A stretch of DNA of 22,002 nt from Labilibaculum sp032125735 (GCA_032125735.1 JAQBBZ010000326.1:1-22002); one strand, 5' to 3'. Numbered from the stretch's first letter, positions 1 to 8,475 are shown. The notes: generated from the letters alone by a model not told the origin. Numbers and translations are program-made.

Positions 1-1648
1 TATTACAGCCTTCTCGGATATAAATATCTCTACCTTGTAGCTCAAGAGGAGTGTATGGTTTTACACTTTCGATGCTTGGAATATTAGATTTGATTAAATA
101 AGTAGGAACAATTTCGAATGCTCCACCAATTAAGATCGCTACAGTAGCTAAAATCATAAATTGAATAGGTTTTCTTTCTAACCAACGGTGTAAACCTTCG
201 CTTTCACCACGTTTTGTATCGGTAACAAGTGCTGGAGCCGAAGCTTCCTCATTATCTAAGCAGTTACCCGATGCCGCAGTTTTCAATAGGTTATAAACCA
301 TTAAGAATAAGCCGGAGAAATAAAGAAGGCCGCCAAATACCCTTGCGTGATACATGGGTAAAATCTGAGTTACAGTTTCTAAGAAATTAGGGTATGCCAA
401 TAATCCGTCAGGAGTAAATTGTTTCCACATTAAAGTTTGAACGATAGCTCCCCAGTACAAAGGAAGAGCATAAAAAATCATTCCTAATGTACCAACCCAG
501 AAGTGTGCATTGGCTAATTTTTCTGAGTATAATTTTGTATTCCACATTTTTGGGAATAGGTAGTAAAGCATTCCGAATGTTAAGAAACCATTCCATCCCA
601 TTGCACCAATATGAACGTGAGCAATTGTCCAGTCGGTATAGTGAGTTAATGAGTTTACCCACTTCAGAGACATCATTGGTCCTTCGAAAGTAGACATACC
701 ATAACAGGTTACTGCAACAACCATAAATTTTAAGGTGGCACTATCGCGAACTTTATCCCAAGCACCGCGAAGTGTAAGCAATCCGTTAAACATTCCTCCC
801 CACGATGGAGCAAGAAGCATAATTGAGAAAACAACACCTAATGATTGTGCCCAATCGGGTAAAGAGGTATAAAGTAAGTGATGAGGGCCAGCCCAGATAT
901 ATAGGAATATTAATGCCCAGAAATGGATGATCGATAGGCGATACGAATATACTGGACGATTAGCAGCTTTAGGCAAGAAATAGTACATCAAACCTAAATA
1001 AGGAGTCGTAAGGAAGAATGCTACCGCGTTATGTCCGTACCACCATTGCACCAATGCATCTTGTACCCCGGCGTAAACAGGATAAGATTGTATCCAGCTG
1101 TATGGCAGGGCGATAGAGTTGCCAATATGAAGAACGGCAACTGTAACAAAAGTGGCTATATAGAACCAAATGGCAACATAAAGGTGATCGGCTCTTCGTT
1201 TTAAAATTGTACCAAACATGTTCCAACCAAACACAACCCAAATAATGGTAATGGCGATATCGATTGGCCATTCCAACTCAGCATATTCTTTACTTGTTGT
1301 GATGCCTAAAACAAAGGTTACTGCAGCCGAAACAATAATGGCTTGCCAACCCCAAAAATGGATCCAACTAAGTCTGTCATTAAACATTCTGGCTTTAAGC
1401 AAGCGCTGAAGAGAATAATAAACTGCGGTAAAAATTCCATTTCCAACAAATGCGAAAATTACCGCATTGGTATGAATTGGACGAATTCTACCAAAAGTGG
1501 TATAGGCCAATTTGAAATTAAAAATCGGGAATGCCAATTGTGAGGCTGCCAAAAGCCCGACCAACATTCCAACTACTCCCCAAAGAATGGTTGCGTAGGC
1601 GAAAAATTTCACGATTTTGTTATCGTACGAAAAATGTTGTGTTTCCAT
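1..1648 (-). CDS. ccoNO: cbb3-type cytochrome c oxidase, fused CcoN-CcoO subunit (C-terminus cut by window edge)
   Basis: Catalytic subunit of a high-affinity cbb3 terminal oxidase in the inner membrane; it reduces O2 with electrons from cytochrome c. The frame is open from the ATG at 1648 to the window edge (549 codons), so the gene is partial. Seen in the translation: heme b ligand region RPIHTN (H58), the WWYGHN motif (H206, Cu-B ligand), the GPHH pair (H256, H257, Cu-B), and HVH (H344, H346, heme ligands). After the CcoN part there is a linker, one more membrane span near residues 485-505, then GRDIYIREGC at residues 539-548, the start of a CcoO heme-c site, cut just after its first Cys. 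The CcoN-CcoO fusion is common in Bacteroidota. It is the last visible gene of ccoI-ccoS-ccoNO, 4 bp after the ccoS stop. CcoP or CcoQ would lie outside the window. Confidence 0.95.
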   Translation of the reverse strand, partial: METQHFSYDNKIVKFFAYATILWGVVGMLVGLLAASQLAFPIFNFKLAYTTFGRIRPIHTNAVIFAFVGNGIFTAVYYSLQRLLKARMFNDRLSWIHFWGWQAIIVSAAVTFVLGITTSKEYAELEWPIDIAITIIWVVFGWNMFGTILKRRADHLYVAIWFYIATFVTVAVLHIGNSIALPYSWIQSYPVYAGVQDALVQWWYGHNAVAFFLTTPYLGLMYYFLPKAANRPVYSYRLSIIHFWALIFLYIWAGPHHLLYTSLPDWAQSLGVVFSIMLLAPSWGGMFNGLLTLRGAWDKVRDSATLKFMVVAVTCYGMSTFEGPMMSLKWVNSLTHYTDWTIAHVHIGAMGWNGFLTFGMLYYLFPKMWNTKLYSEKLANAHFWVGTLGMIFYALPLYWGAIVQTLMWKQFTPDGLLAYPNFLETVTQILPMYHARVFGGLLYFSGLFLMVYNLLKTAASGNCLDNEEASAPALVTDTKRGESEGLHRWLERKPIQFMILATVAILIGGAFEIVPTYLIKSNIPSIESVKPYTPLELQGRDIYIREGCN

Positions 1649-1652
1649 TAAA

Positions 1653-1865
1653 TTAAGATTTATGGTTTTTCTTAGTTGTTTCCTTTTCTATTTGTTGTTC
1701 TTTTTCTTCTTTTTGTGATTCCCTTTCCTGATCGTCGAATAAAATCCGAACCGACGGAGAATAAGTATCATCATATTGTCCTTTTTTCACAGCCCAAAGA
1801 AATGCGATCAGAAATCCTCCGGCAACGAGCATACTAGCACCTATTAAAACGAACAATACACTCAT
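1653..1865 (-). CDS. ccoS: cbb3 oxidase maturation protein CcoS
   Basis: A 70-residue membrane protein of the CcoS/FixS family, needed in studied bacteria for inserting copper and heme into cbb3 oxidase. One hydrophobic segment spans residues 3-26, followed by the family signature WAVKKGQYDD at 24-33 and a second conserved stretch ending RILFDD at 40-45. The last 25 residues are very rich in Glu and Lys and look disordered. It lies 7 bp after the ccoI stop and 4 bp before ccoNO, so the three are surely co-transcribed. The short length and position between ccoI and ccoNO fit the family well. Confidence 0.93.
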   Translation of the reverse strand: MSVLFVLIGASMLVAGGFLIAFLWAVKKGQYDDTYSPSVRILFDDQERESQKEEKEQQIEKETTKKNHKS

Positions 1866-1872
1866 TTTCTAT

Positions 1873-4359
1873 TTAATTTAGTTGAACCGGGTTTCTAGCT
1901 GATGAGATTGTTTTTGCAAACTCGACTACTGATTCGTTATCTGATTTATTATTAGTCTCTTTTGATCTTGCAATATAATTGGTTGAAAAGGTTGCAAATG
2001 CCACCACCGAAATGGAACTAATTGGCATCAACAATGCCGCAACAATAGGAGATAGTACACCTTGTACTGCGAAATACAATCCAAATAAATTATAAAGAAA
2101 AGAGAGTACGAAACTTAGCTTTACGACTAAAACACTTTTTCCTGATATTTTTAGAAAGTACTTTAATTGTTGAAATTTTGAAGCTTCCAGTATGGCATCG
2201 CAAGCAGGTGAAAAATGGTAAATATCATCTGCAATTGAAATTCCTACATCACTTGTTTTTAAAGCTCCCGCATCATTTAATCCATCACCAATCATCAGAA
2301 CACGTTTATTTTCTTTCTTTAAATTGTTGATGTATTCTAATTTATCCTTATGCGACTGATTGAAGCGAATTATTGATTTGGCAGGAAAGATCTGTTTCAA
2401 GTTTTCCATCTCCGAATCATTGTCACCTGAAAGAACGTGCAAATCATACCTGGACGCTAATCCGTTTATGAGTTCCGATAAACCAGTTCTGTATTGATTG
2501 CTTAAAGCGTAATGGCCCTTTATTTTTCCATCTACCGAAAGGTAAACTGCTGTATTTAATGAACTGGTTTCGGTATTTCCTTCATGAATAAATTTGGCAG
2601 AACCTAATTTAATTTTACGATTATTTACGGTACCAGAAATTCCCATTGATGGAAGTTCTTGGTAGTCTACAACGGTTTCGTGGTGAATACTTTTGTAATA
2701 CTCATACAAAGTGGAACTTAGCGTATGTGTAGAATGTCTTGTTACTGATTTTACTGCGACTTTATCGTCATCACTTAATGTATCTCCATGAAAATTAACT
2801 TTTACCTCGTCGGCTTGTGTTATCGTTCCTGTTTTATCAAATACAATACTCGTTATAGAATTCAATTTTTCAACTACGTCGGAGCTTTTTAGATAGATTC
2901 CCATTCGTCCCATCAATCGCATGGTATTTCCTAGTGCAAATGGAGCTGATAGAGCTAAAGCGCAAGGGCAGGCAACAATTAACACTGATGTGAAAGCAAA
3001 AAGTGCTTTGCTTGAATCATTCAATAGCCAATAAATACCAGCAAACATTCCAATGGCAATAATTGCTATGGTGAAATATTTACTGATTTGATCGATTAAT
3101 GAGTTTAGCTTGGTGCTTGAAACTTCTTTGCCTTCAAATTGATTCCACAATTGAGTCAGTCGACTTTGAATAACATCTTTTTCGATTGTTAATTCAATGG
3201 CACTTCCCATTTGCTTACCACCAGCAAAAATATGGTCTCCGCTTTCTTTAAATACGGGTTTCGATTCGCCGGTTACAAAGCTGTAATCAATTTGGGCTTC
3301 TCCCTTAATTAATACGCTATCGGCAGGTATCAATTCCTGATTTCGAATTAATATGATATCGCCTTTTTGTAGCTTCTCAATAGGAGTACTTATTTCAATT
3401 CCGTTTTCCAATTTACTTACCGCAACAGGGAAATAGGAACGGTAATCCCGTTCAAAAGAAAGAGCTTGATAGGTTCTGTTCTGATACCATTTTCCAATTA
3501 AAAGGAAAAAGATTAATCCGGTAAGGGAATCCATGTAGCCAGAACCAGTTCTTGTAAGAATTTCTATGCTGCTTTGAATAAATAGCATTAGTATTCCCAT
3601 TGAAATAGGCACATCAATATTTATGAATTTGTGCTTTAATGCTTTAGCTGCAGATTTCAAATAGTCGCTTCCACTGTAAAAGAAAACAGGTAAAACAAGC
3701 AGGAAATTCATCATGCCAAAGAATTCTTTGAAATGTGCTTCCAAATACTCGTGGCCTGGTACATATTCAGGCAGGCTTAAAAGCATGATGTTTCCAAAAC
3801 AAAATCCTGCAATACCGATTTTATAAAGAAGCTTTTTGTTTACATCTTCATTTTGTTTTTCCTGAAGTTTATCTAATGTTATTTCAGGAATATAATGAAT
3901 TGAAGATAGTAGTTCAGCCAACTCCCGAATGGATATTTCATCGGAATTGAAAGTGATGGCAACTTCCTTTTTAACGAAATTCACCATCGATTTAATCACT
4001 CCCTGATTCAAAATGTAAAGATGTTCCAGCAACCAAATACAAGAACTACAATGTATGCTTGGGATATAAAAGCTTAGTTTACGGATGTTTCCTTCTGCGA
4101 ATTCATAAAGTTGCTCTGCAATTTCATGATCATCTAAAAAGGCATATTTTTCTTTGTATTTTCCGGACTCAATTTTAATTCCTGGGTTGGATTCAAAATC
4201 GTAGTAAGTGCAAAGTTTATTTTCGTGCAGAATCTGATATACAGTAGAACAGCCATTGCAACAAAATGGCTTCTCATCCCAAATAACGGGATGTGAACCA
4301 CAGTCATCACCACAGTGTACACAAATGTGTTTTTTTGTTTCTTCCTGCATTTTAACCAT
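1873..4359 (-). CDS. ccoI: Copper-exporting P1B-type ATPase CcoI/FixI
   Basis: Membrane ATPase that moves copper out of the cytoplasm for assembly of the cbb3 oxidase binuclear centre. In order: an N-terminal Cys-rich metal-binding domain (C13, C16, C20, then CCNGC at 33-37), an HMA-like domain with HCSSC at 103-107, membrane spans, TGES at 363-366 (actuator loop), the CPC metal site at 464-466, the phosphorylated Asp in DKTGT at 508-512, and GDGLND at 691-696. Length 828 aa is normal for Bacteroidota FixI. The HP dipeptide of the nucleotide domain reads HT (H545-T546), see findings. The start may instead be the second ATG at 4350. It is the first gene of ccoI-ccoS-ccoNO, and the gap before it holds a small ORF on the other strand. 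Confidence 0.94.
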   Translation of the reverse strand: MVKMQEETKKHICVHCGDDCGSHPVIWDEKPFCCNGCSTVYQILHENKLCTYYDFESNPGIKIESGKYKEKYAFLDDHEIAEQLYEFAEGNIRKLSFYIPSIHCSSCIWLLEHLYILNQGVIKSMVNFVKKEVAITFNSDEISIRELAELLSSIHYIPEITLDKLQEKQNEDVNKKLLYKIGIAGFCFGNIMLLSLPEYVPGHEYLEAHFKEFFGMMNFLLVLPVFFYSGSDYLKSAAKALKHKFINIDVPISMGILMLFIQSSIEILTRTGSGYMDSLTGLIFFLLIGKWYQNRTYQALSFERDYRSYFPVAVSKLENGIEISTPIEKLQKGDIILIRNQELIPADSVLIKGEAQIDYSFVTGESKPVFKESGDHIFAGGKQMGSAIELTIEKDVIQSRLTQLWNQFEGKEVSSTKLNSLIDQISKYFTIAIIAIGMFAGIYWLLNDSSKALFAFTSVLIVACPCALALSAPFALGNTMRLMGRMGIYLKSSDVVEKLNSITSIVFDKTGTITQADEVKVNFHGDTLSDDDKVAVKSVTRHSTHTLSSTLYEYYKSIHHETVVDYQELPSMGISGTVNNRKIKLGSAKFIHEGNTETSSLNTAVYLSVDGKIKGHYALSNQYRTGLSELINGLASRYDLHVLSGDNDSEMENLKQIFPAKSIIRFNQSHKDKLEYINNLKKENKRVLMIGDGLNDAGALKTSDVGISIADDIYHFSPACDAILEASKFQQLKYFLKISGKSVLVVKLSFVLSFLYNLFGLYFAVQGVLSPIVAALLMPISSISVVAFATFSTNYIARSKETNNKSDNESVVEFAKTISSARNPVQLN

Positions 4360-4391
4360 CTTGCAGACCTCTCAGTCTTAAATTATCAGAT

Positions 4392-4523
4392 ATGACTAGC
4401 GATTCAACTCTTATTTACATTGTAGCTGGAATTACAGCCTTACACTTTTTGGTTGGGATGGCTTACCTATTGTATAAGTTAGGTCGTCCATCAAAATCAA
4501 AGAAGGATGAGGATGTCAAGTAA
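4392..4523 (+). CDS. Possible 43-aa single-span membrane protein
   Basis: A short ORF that nearly fills the 167-bp gap between ccoI and the cytochrome c gene but runs on the opposite strand. It begins at an ATG 32 bp from the ccoI start and stops 3 bp before the 3' end of the cytochrome gene. The product would have a short N-terminus (MTSDST), one clear hydrophobic span at about residues 7-27, and a basic then acidic tail (KLGRPSKSKKDED). That layout resembles small oxidase accessory subunits such as CcoQ, but I see no specific homology and the strand is wrong for the operon. No clear ribosome binding site or promoter is visible. It may be a real small protein or a chance ORF. Confidence 0.45.
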   Translation: MTSDSTLIYIVAGITALHFLVGMAYLLYKLGRPSKSKKDEDVK

Positions 4524-4526
4524 ATT

Positions 4527-5447
4527 TTACTCTTTTGTTTTTGCCAGCTTAGGCAATTTTATCAGTTGGAAAAGGACAAGGAATATAACACCCCAAATAC
4601 TTATTACTCCACCCAAATAGCTTAAAATAATCCAAATAGGAGCATTTGCTCTGGTTCCCCACATAGCTCTTTCGTCTAATGGATTTACTGGATTAGTTGG
4701 AAGTCCAAGGTCTGCAATTCTGTCAATACTCACGTCTCCGTAGAAGGCATCATCAGTAACTTGAACTAAAAGAGTCACATGCCCTTCACGATCGCCAGGT
4801 AAATCTGCAGGGAAATGAATCTCTACATTACCCTTTTCGTTTGTGTAAGCATCGTCACCAGAAATATCTAAATAGCCAAAGCTTCTTTTAACCTTTACGC
4901 TTAGTTCAATGCCTTGCAAGGCAACACGATCACCTTTTTCAGTTACACCGGTTAGATTTGCTAATACTTTTTCCTCCTCCTTGTTAATGTCAATAAGAAG
5001 TTTAACATCAGTCACTTCAGGATTCTTTACATCCGCAATTTTCTTGCTTTCCTTCTTGTTTTGATCGAAGGAGCGCAGATAGGTTATTACCATCCATTTG
5101 TCTTCGTCGCTTAAGGTTTTCTCGAAGGTTGGCATTGAGCCGTTTCCTTTGTTTATTTTGTAATAGATTTCTCCATCAGTCTGTATTAGAAAAGCTTGCG
5201 ATCCTAAATCGGAAGGAGCAACTGGTTGAAGAGGTAACATGTTTCCCAAGGTAGCATCACCATGACAGGATTTGCAATTAATATTGTAAATCTTTTTACC
5301 AGAGCTAATATTTCTTGTGCTGGCTTCGTAAGGATTTTGTTTCTTTTTCGACGCTACCGGAGCCTGCCAATTTTGAGCATTTACAACTGAGGCTGTGAAT
5401 ACAAAAAGTAGAAACAAACTGGCAATTATTTTGATAGTATTTTTCAT
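4527..5447 (-). CDS. Membrane-anchored mono-heme cytochrome c with extra beta-rich domain
   Basis: A 306-aa electron carrier facing the periplasm. Signal peptide at residues 1-24 ending VVNAQ, a class I cytochrome c domain at about 45-130 with heme site CKSCH (C58, C61, H62) and likely axial Met in GSMPTF (M105), then a beta-rich, Ig- or transthyretin-like domain at about 145-245, and a C-terminal membrane anchor at about 269-296. The ATG at 5447 is preferred because it gives a clean signal peptide and lies 13 bp after the NrfD stop; an in-frame ATG at 5471 would overlap that gene. It is the last gene of the FeS-NrfD-cytochrome set and lies just upstream of ccoI, so it probably passes electrons to the cbb3 oxidase. 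That role is inferred from position. Confidence 0.9.
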   Translation of the reverse strand: MKNTIKIIASLFLLFVFTASVVNAQNWQAPVASKKKQNPYEASTRNISSGKKIYNINCKSCHGDATLGNMLPLQPVAPSDLGSQAFLIQTDGEIYYKINKGNGSMPTFEKTLSDEDKWMVITYLRSFDQNKKESKKIADVKNPEVTDVKLLIDINKEEEKVLANLTGVTEKGDRVALQGIELSVKVKRSFGYLDISGDDAYTNEKGNVEIHFPADLPGDREGHVTLLVQVTDDAFYGDVSIDRIADLGLPTNPVNPLDERAMWGTRANAPIWIILSYLGGVISIWGVIFLVLFQLIKLPKLAKTKE

Positions 5448-5460
5448 TGTTCGTATGTTT

Positions 5461-6801
5461 TTAAGCTTCAATTTTGTATTTAATCCCTTTATTATCGGCT
5501 GTTTCGCAAATCGGTATAATTGGAAAAATTTTGGATAAAACGGTGATGATTAAGAGTGCCAAGGCAAAACTTAAAACAGTTACCGAAATTTCGATTGCAG
5601 AAGGATAGTAGTGTACAAAATTCTCGGGTACATTCTGAATGGGTAAATGTGGATGAAGTAATGTTGGAATAACAATTACATATCTTTTAATCCAGGCGCC
5701 AGCCAAAATAAAAAGAGAAATAATCATAATCGGTAATGGCTTCCTGAATTTTTTTGTAACCAATAACATAACTGGGATGATATTTCCCAATAGTTGTGAT
5801 CCCCAGAACATTACCGCCCAGTGGCCAACAAATAATTCTTTTAAATGAATATCGTCACCAGTTTTCATTTTGTAACCGGGTACCAGAAATTCATTCAGGT
5901 TAAAGTACAGGTAGACCAAACAAACAGCTACCATTAGCTTGCCCATGTTATCAAATTGTACATCAGTAATATAATCCTGAAGTTTATAACTAACGCGGAA
6001 AAAATACATGGCAACAATTAAGGCTGCAGAACCAGCTACAAATGCACCTGCTACGAAGTAGGGACCAAAAATTGTTGTATCCCAACCGTTACGTAAAGTT
6101 GCAGCGAACAACCACGAAGTTACCGTGTGAATTGCTAAACCTACAGGAACAATTAAAATCATTAATGTTTTGATCATTTTGTGTAAATGCTTGTACTGAG
6201 CAGGAGTATTAATATAACCGAATGAAAGAATGTTGTATAGTTTCTTCATGATCGGAGATGATTTCTTTAATTCATTCTTACAGATCGCCAAATCGGGAAT
6301 CATTGGTAATATCAGTAATAAAAGACTGATTGTGAGGTAGGTTGTTACTACGGTTATATCCCAAAGAATTGGAGATTGAAAACGTCCATGGATGAGAACG
6401 TTAACTACCCGATCGGGACGCCCCATATCCATAATAATAACCAAACCTGCTACAGCAACAAAGGCAACTGCTATTATTTCGGCAATTCTTGATATCGGCG
6501 TAATCCATTCTATTCGGAGCAAGCCAAGAATGGAGGAAATCAACATTCCAACCAAACTAACTGCTACAAAAAATACAAAATTGGCAATATACAATCCCCA
6601 GGATACGTAGTCGCGCATACCGGTAACTCCTAATCCATCGCGTAATTGTACGTAGTACGCCCAAGCGCAAACACCAATCACAGTTAATAGAAAAGCTATC
6701 CAAAGTTCTAATCCTTTGTGGTTTTGCATTGGACGTAGAATGTCTTCTTTGATCTTTTCAAACGAAAGAGTTGTTTCTTCCTGTTTTGGTAAGTCATTCA
6801 T
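5461..6801 (-). CDS. NrfD/PsrC-family integral membrane quinol oxidoreductase subunit
   Basis: A 446-aa polytopic membrane protein with roughly nine or ten hydrophobic segments starting near residue 33. It has the conserved segment GMRDYVSWGLYIANF near residue 61-75 and MGRPDR at 126-131, both typical of NrfD/PsrC/ActC proteins. Such subunits bind and oxidise or reduce quinones and pair with a periplasmic ferredoxin-like subunit, here encoded directly upstream (70-bp gap). Downstream, 13 bp away, is a membrane cytochrome c. No molybdopterin subunit is encoded in the visible block, so this is unlikely to be a polysulfide or nitrite reductase. Quinol:cytochrome c oxidoreductase is the most reasonable reading. 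The start at 6801 gives a 30-residue cytoplasmic lead, plausible for the family. Confidence 0.9.
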   Translation of the reverse strand: MNDLPKQEETTLSFEKIKEDILRPMQNHKGLELWIAFLLTVIGVCAWAYYVQLRDGLGVTGMRDYVSWGLYIANFVFFVAVSLVGMLISSILGLLRIEWITPISRIAEIIAVAFVAVAGLVIIMDMGRPDRVVNVLIHGRFQSPILWDITVVTTYLTISLLLLILPMIPDLAICKNELKKSSPIMKKLYNILSFGYINTPAQYKHLHKMIKTLMILIVPVGLAIHTVTSWLFAATLRNGWDTTIFGPYFVAGAFVAGSAALIVAMYFFRVSYKLQDYITDVQFDNMGKLMVAVCLVYLYFNLNEFLVPGYKMKTGDDIHLKELFVGHWAVMFWGSQLLGNIIPVMLLVTKKFRKPLPIMIISLFILAGAWIKRYVIVIPTLLHPHLPIQNVPENFVHYYPSAIEISVTVLSFALALLIITVLSKIFPIIPICETADNKGIKYKIEA

Positions 6802-6871
6802 AAGATTAAATTATTTAGGGCAAATAAAATCTGTTTATTATTCTTTTTTTGAAATGGAAAACAAGGTTTTT

Positions 6872-7807
6872 TTAATGAAGATTTTCAGGGTTCAGAAGAT
6901 CACCATTAAACTCAAATGCTCTGTTTTTAGGAGGCAAGTAGTAAACACGAGGTTTTGTTCCTAATTCGGGCATTAACGTATATCCCGCATTTTCTTCTAT
7001 TAATTGAGAAAAACGAACGGTTTCGTGAGTTGTTCCGTTTGTAACTGCATCCTCATTTTGATCACCAAAATAGTAAACCCCATTTGGACAGGACGAAACG
7101 CAAGAAGGAAGCTTGTCTTCGCGAAGTCTGTCGGCACTGAATAAACATTTGCTTATGGTTCCTTTCTTTTGAGGAACATTGGCTTCAATGTTGTAGGTTA
7201 GGTTTTTATATTTTTCAGCATCCTTTGGTTCAGTCCATTGGAAAATTCGTGCTGAGTAAGGACAAGCTGCAATACAGAATCTACAACCAATACATCTTTC
7301 GTTATCGATCAAAACAATTCCATCCTGACGTTTAAAGGTTGCATCAACAGGGCAAACCTTGGTACATGGTGGGTTATCGCAATGCTGACAAGGTTTTGGC
7401 ATAAAATAAGGGGCCGTGTGTTCTGCATCCTGCATTTGAAGAACATTAATATGGTGTTGGTCGGGTCTTAGCTGGTGATGATTTTGACATGCATCCATAC
7501 ATTTTCTAGCATTTCTACATTTACTAAGGTCGATAACCATTACAAAAGATTTTCCAGCAATACCTTCACGACCTCTTTTTTGTAATTCAGTAAGAGGTTC
7601 GCTTACTGTTGGGCGCAATTGATTTTTATCAACTTGAACTAGTTGTCCATCTTGTGTTAACAGATTTACAGTTTCTCCTGGTTCTTGAGCTGCAGCTTTT
7701 GCCGCGCCAAGAAGAGAAAATCCACTAACAACACCTGCAGCGCCAACGGTAAGTCCAATACTTTTAAGGAACTTTCGTCTGCTGTTGTTTGATGTTTCTT
7801 CTTTCAT
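6872..7807 (-). CDS. Tat-exported four-cluster ferredoxin-like iron-sulfur protein (NrfC/HybA/PsrB-like)
   Basis: A 311-aa electron-transfer subunit, probably periplasmic and bound to the NrfD-type protein encoded next. The twin-arginine signal is SRRKFLK at 9-15, followed by a hydrophobic stretch to about residue 40 ending AKAAAQ. Four Fe-S motifs follow: motif I has C97, C103, C107 with Ala at 100; motif II is complete (C140, C143, C148, C152); motif III is complete (C172, C175, C178, C182); motif IV has C221, C236, C240 with Ser at 224. Thus only two motifs are standard for [4Fe-4S]. It is the first gene of the FeS-NrfD-cytochrome c set, after a long gap with a possible promoter. Substitution of the same position in motifs I and IV is discussed in findings. 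Confidence 0.92.
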   Translation of the reverse strand: MKEETSNNSRRKFLKSIGLTVGAAGVVSGFSLLGAAKAAAQEPGETVNLLTQDGQLVQVDKNQLRPTVSEPLTELQKRGREGIAGKSFVMVIDLSKCRNARKCMDACQNHHQLRPDQHHINVLQMQDAEHTAPYFMPKPCQHCDNPPCTKVCPVDATFKRQDGIVLIDNERCIGCRFCIAACPYSARIFQWTEPKDAEKYKNLTYNIEANVPQKKGTISKCLFSADRLREDKLPSCVSSCPNGVYYFGDQNEDAVTNGTTHETVRFSQLIEENAGYTLMPELGTKPRVYYLPPKNRAFEFNGDLLNPENLH

Positions 7808-7989
7808 TATGCAATTAGGTTAGTTTTCTGTTTTGGTATATCCATTTTACCGAATGGAAAGAAATTAAAATGAGAATAAAAACGCTCTTTTAAATCATTC
7901 TAAATAAGTGTTTTAATTCCTTGAATTCAGGGCGTTTTACCTGTGGTTGTTTAACTCTTTTATGTTTTACATACGATTGCGTCGTAACT

Positions 7990-7997
7990 CAAATATA
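7990..7997 (-). promoter_or_regulatory. Candidate -7 box for the Fe-S/NrfD/cytochrome c operon
   Basis: The minus strand reads TATATTTG here, a full match to the Bacteroidota -7 consensus TAnnTTTG. No good TTTG -33 element lies 19 bp upstream, so support is partial. It would leave a leader of about 175 nt before the ATG at 7807. Confidence 0.3.
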
Positions 7998-8398
7998 AAT
8001 AATTAATTCCATTTGTGAAGGACTCTAAATAATATGATGCTAATAAGCTGATTTTAATGTGGTTTTAATACCAATAAGGGTGGTGGTTGTTAATATCTTG
8101 ATTTTGTGGGGTTTAATTGATATTAAACAGAGACCTTTACAGATTTTGAATATTTTGTGAAATAAAACACATGATTTAGTAATTAGGCATACAAATTTAT
8201 GGGACAGCTTTAAAATCAATAGCTTTGATGATGTTTAGTTTTCGGATAATTAGTTTAACTGGTTGTAAATTAAATGTTTATTGATTTTTTATATGAGCTT
8301 ATAAAATCTATCTATAACGATGACGTTTTCAATGAATATTATCCTTTGAAGTAGCGTATGTGTAGGGAAAATAAATTTGATGAAGCTGTTGACTAATG

Positions 8399-8429
8399 TT
8401 TCCCGATGTCATTTAAAAGTGTATTTTTG
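8399..8429 (+). promoter_or_regulatory. Bacteroidota-type promoter for the DAHP synthase/chorismate mutase gene
   Basis: TTTC at 8399-8402 (TTTG-like -33 element), exactly 19 bp of spacer, then TATTTTTG at 8422-8429 matching TAnnTTTG. Transcription would begin near 8435, about 40 nt before the ATG at 8476. This placement argues against the longer in-frame starts at 8377 and 8380. Confidence 0.55.
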
Positions 8430-8475
8430 TGCGACAAATATCAGCGTTGGTATTAGACAGCATAAAAATGTAGAT

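Larger units (their letters stand above)
7808..8475. other. Divergent intergenic region without a supported gene
   Basis: About 670 bp of very AT-rich DNA between the divergent starts of the Fe-S protein gene and the DAHP synthase gene. I find no tRNA, no convincing ORF and no strong hairpin. It holds -7-like boxes for both directions, listed separately. A weaker plus-strand pair (TTTG at 8224-8227, then 19 bp, then TAATTAGT at 8247-8254) and a lone TAAATTTG at 8372-8379 are also present. A redox or oxygen regulator site would be expected before a respiratory operon, but no symmetrical FNR-type box stands out by eye. Confidence 0.6.

Noticed and set aside
5448..5471. Cytochrome c start at 5471
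   Set aside because: It would overlap the NrfD gene and put eight charged residues ahead of an otherwise standard signal peptide.
8345..8379. Promoter TTTG ... TAAATTTG
   Set aside because: The -7 box is perfect but the spacer to TTTG is 23 bp rather than about 19; the pair at 8399-8429 fits better.
8377..8475. Longer N-terminus of the DAHP synthase from TTG 8377 or ATG 8380
   Set aside because: These 33 residues do not resemble the family, and a good -33/-7 promoter lies inside the stretch.
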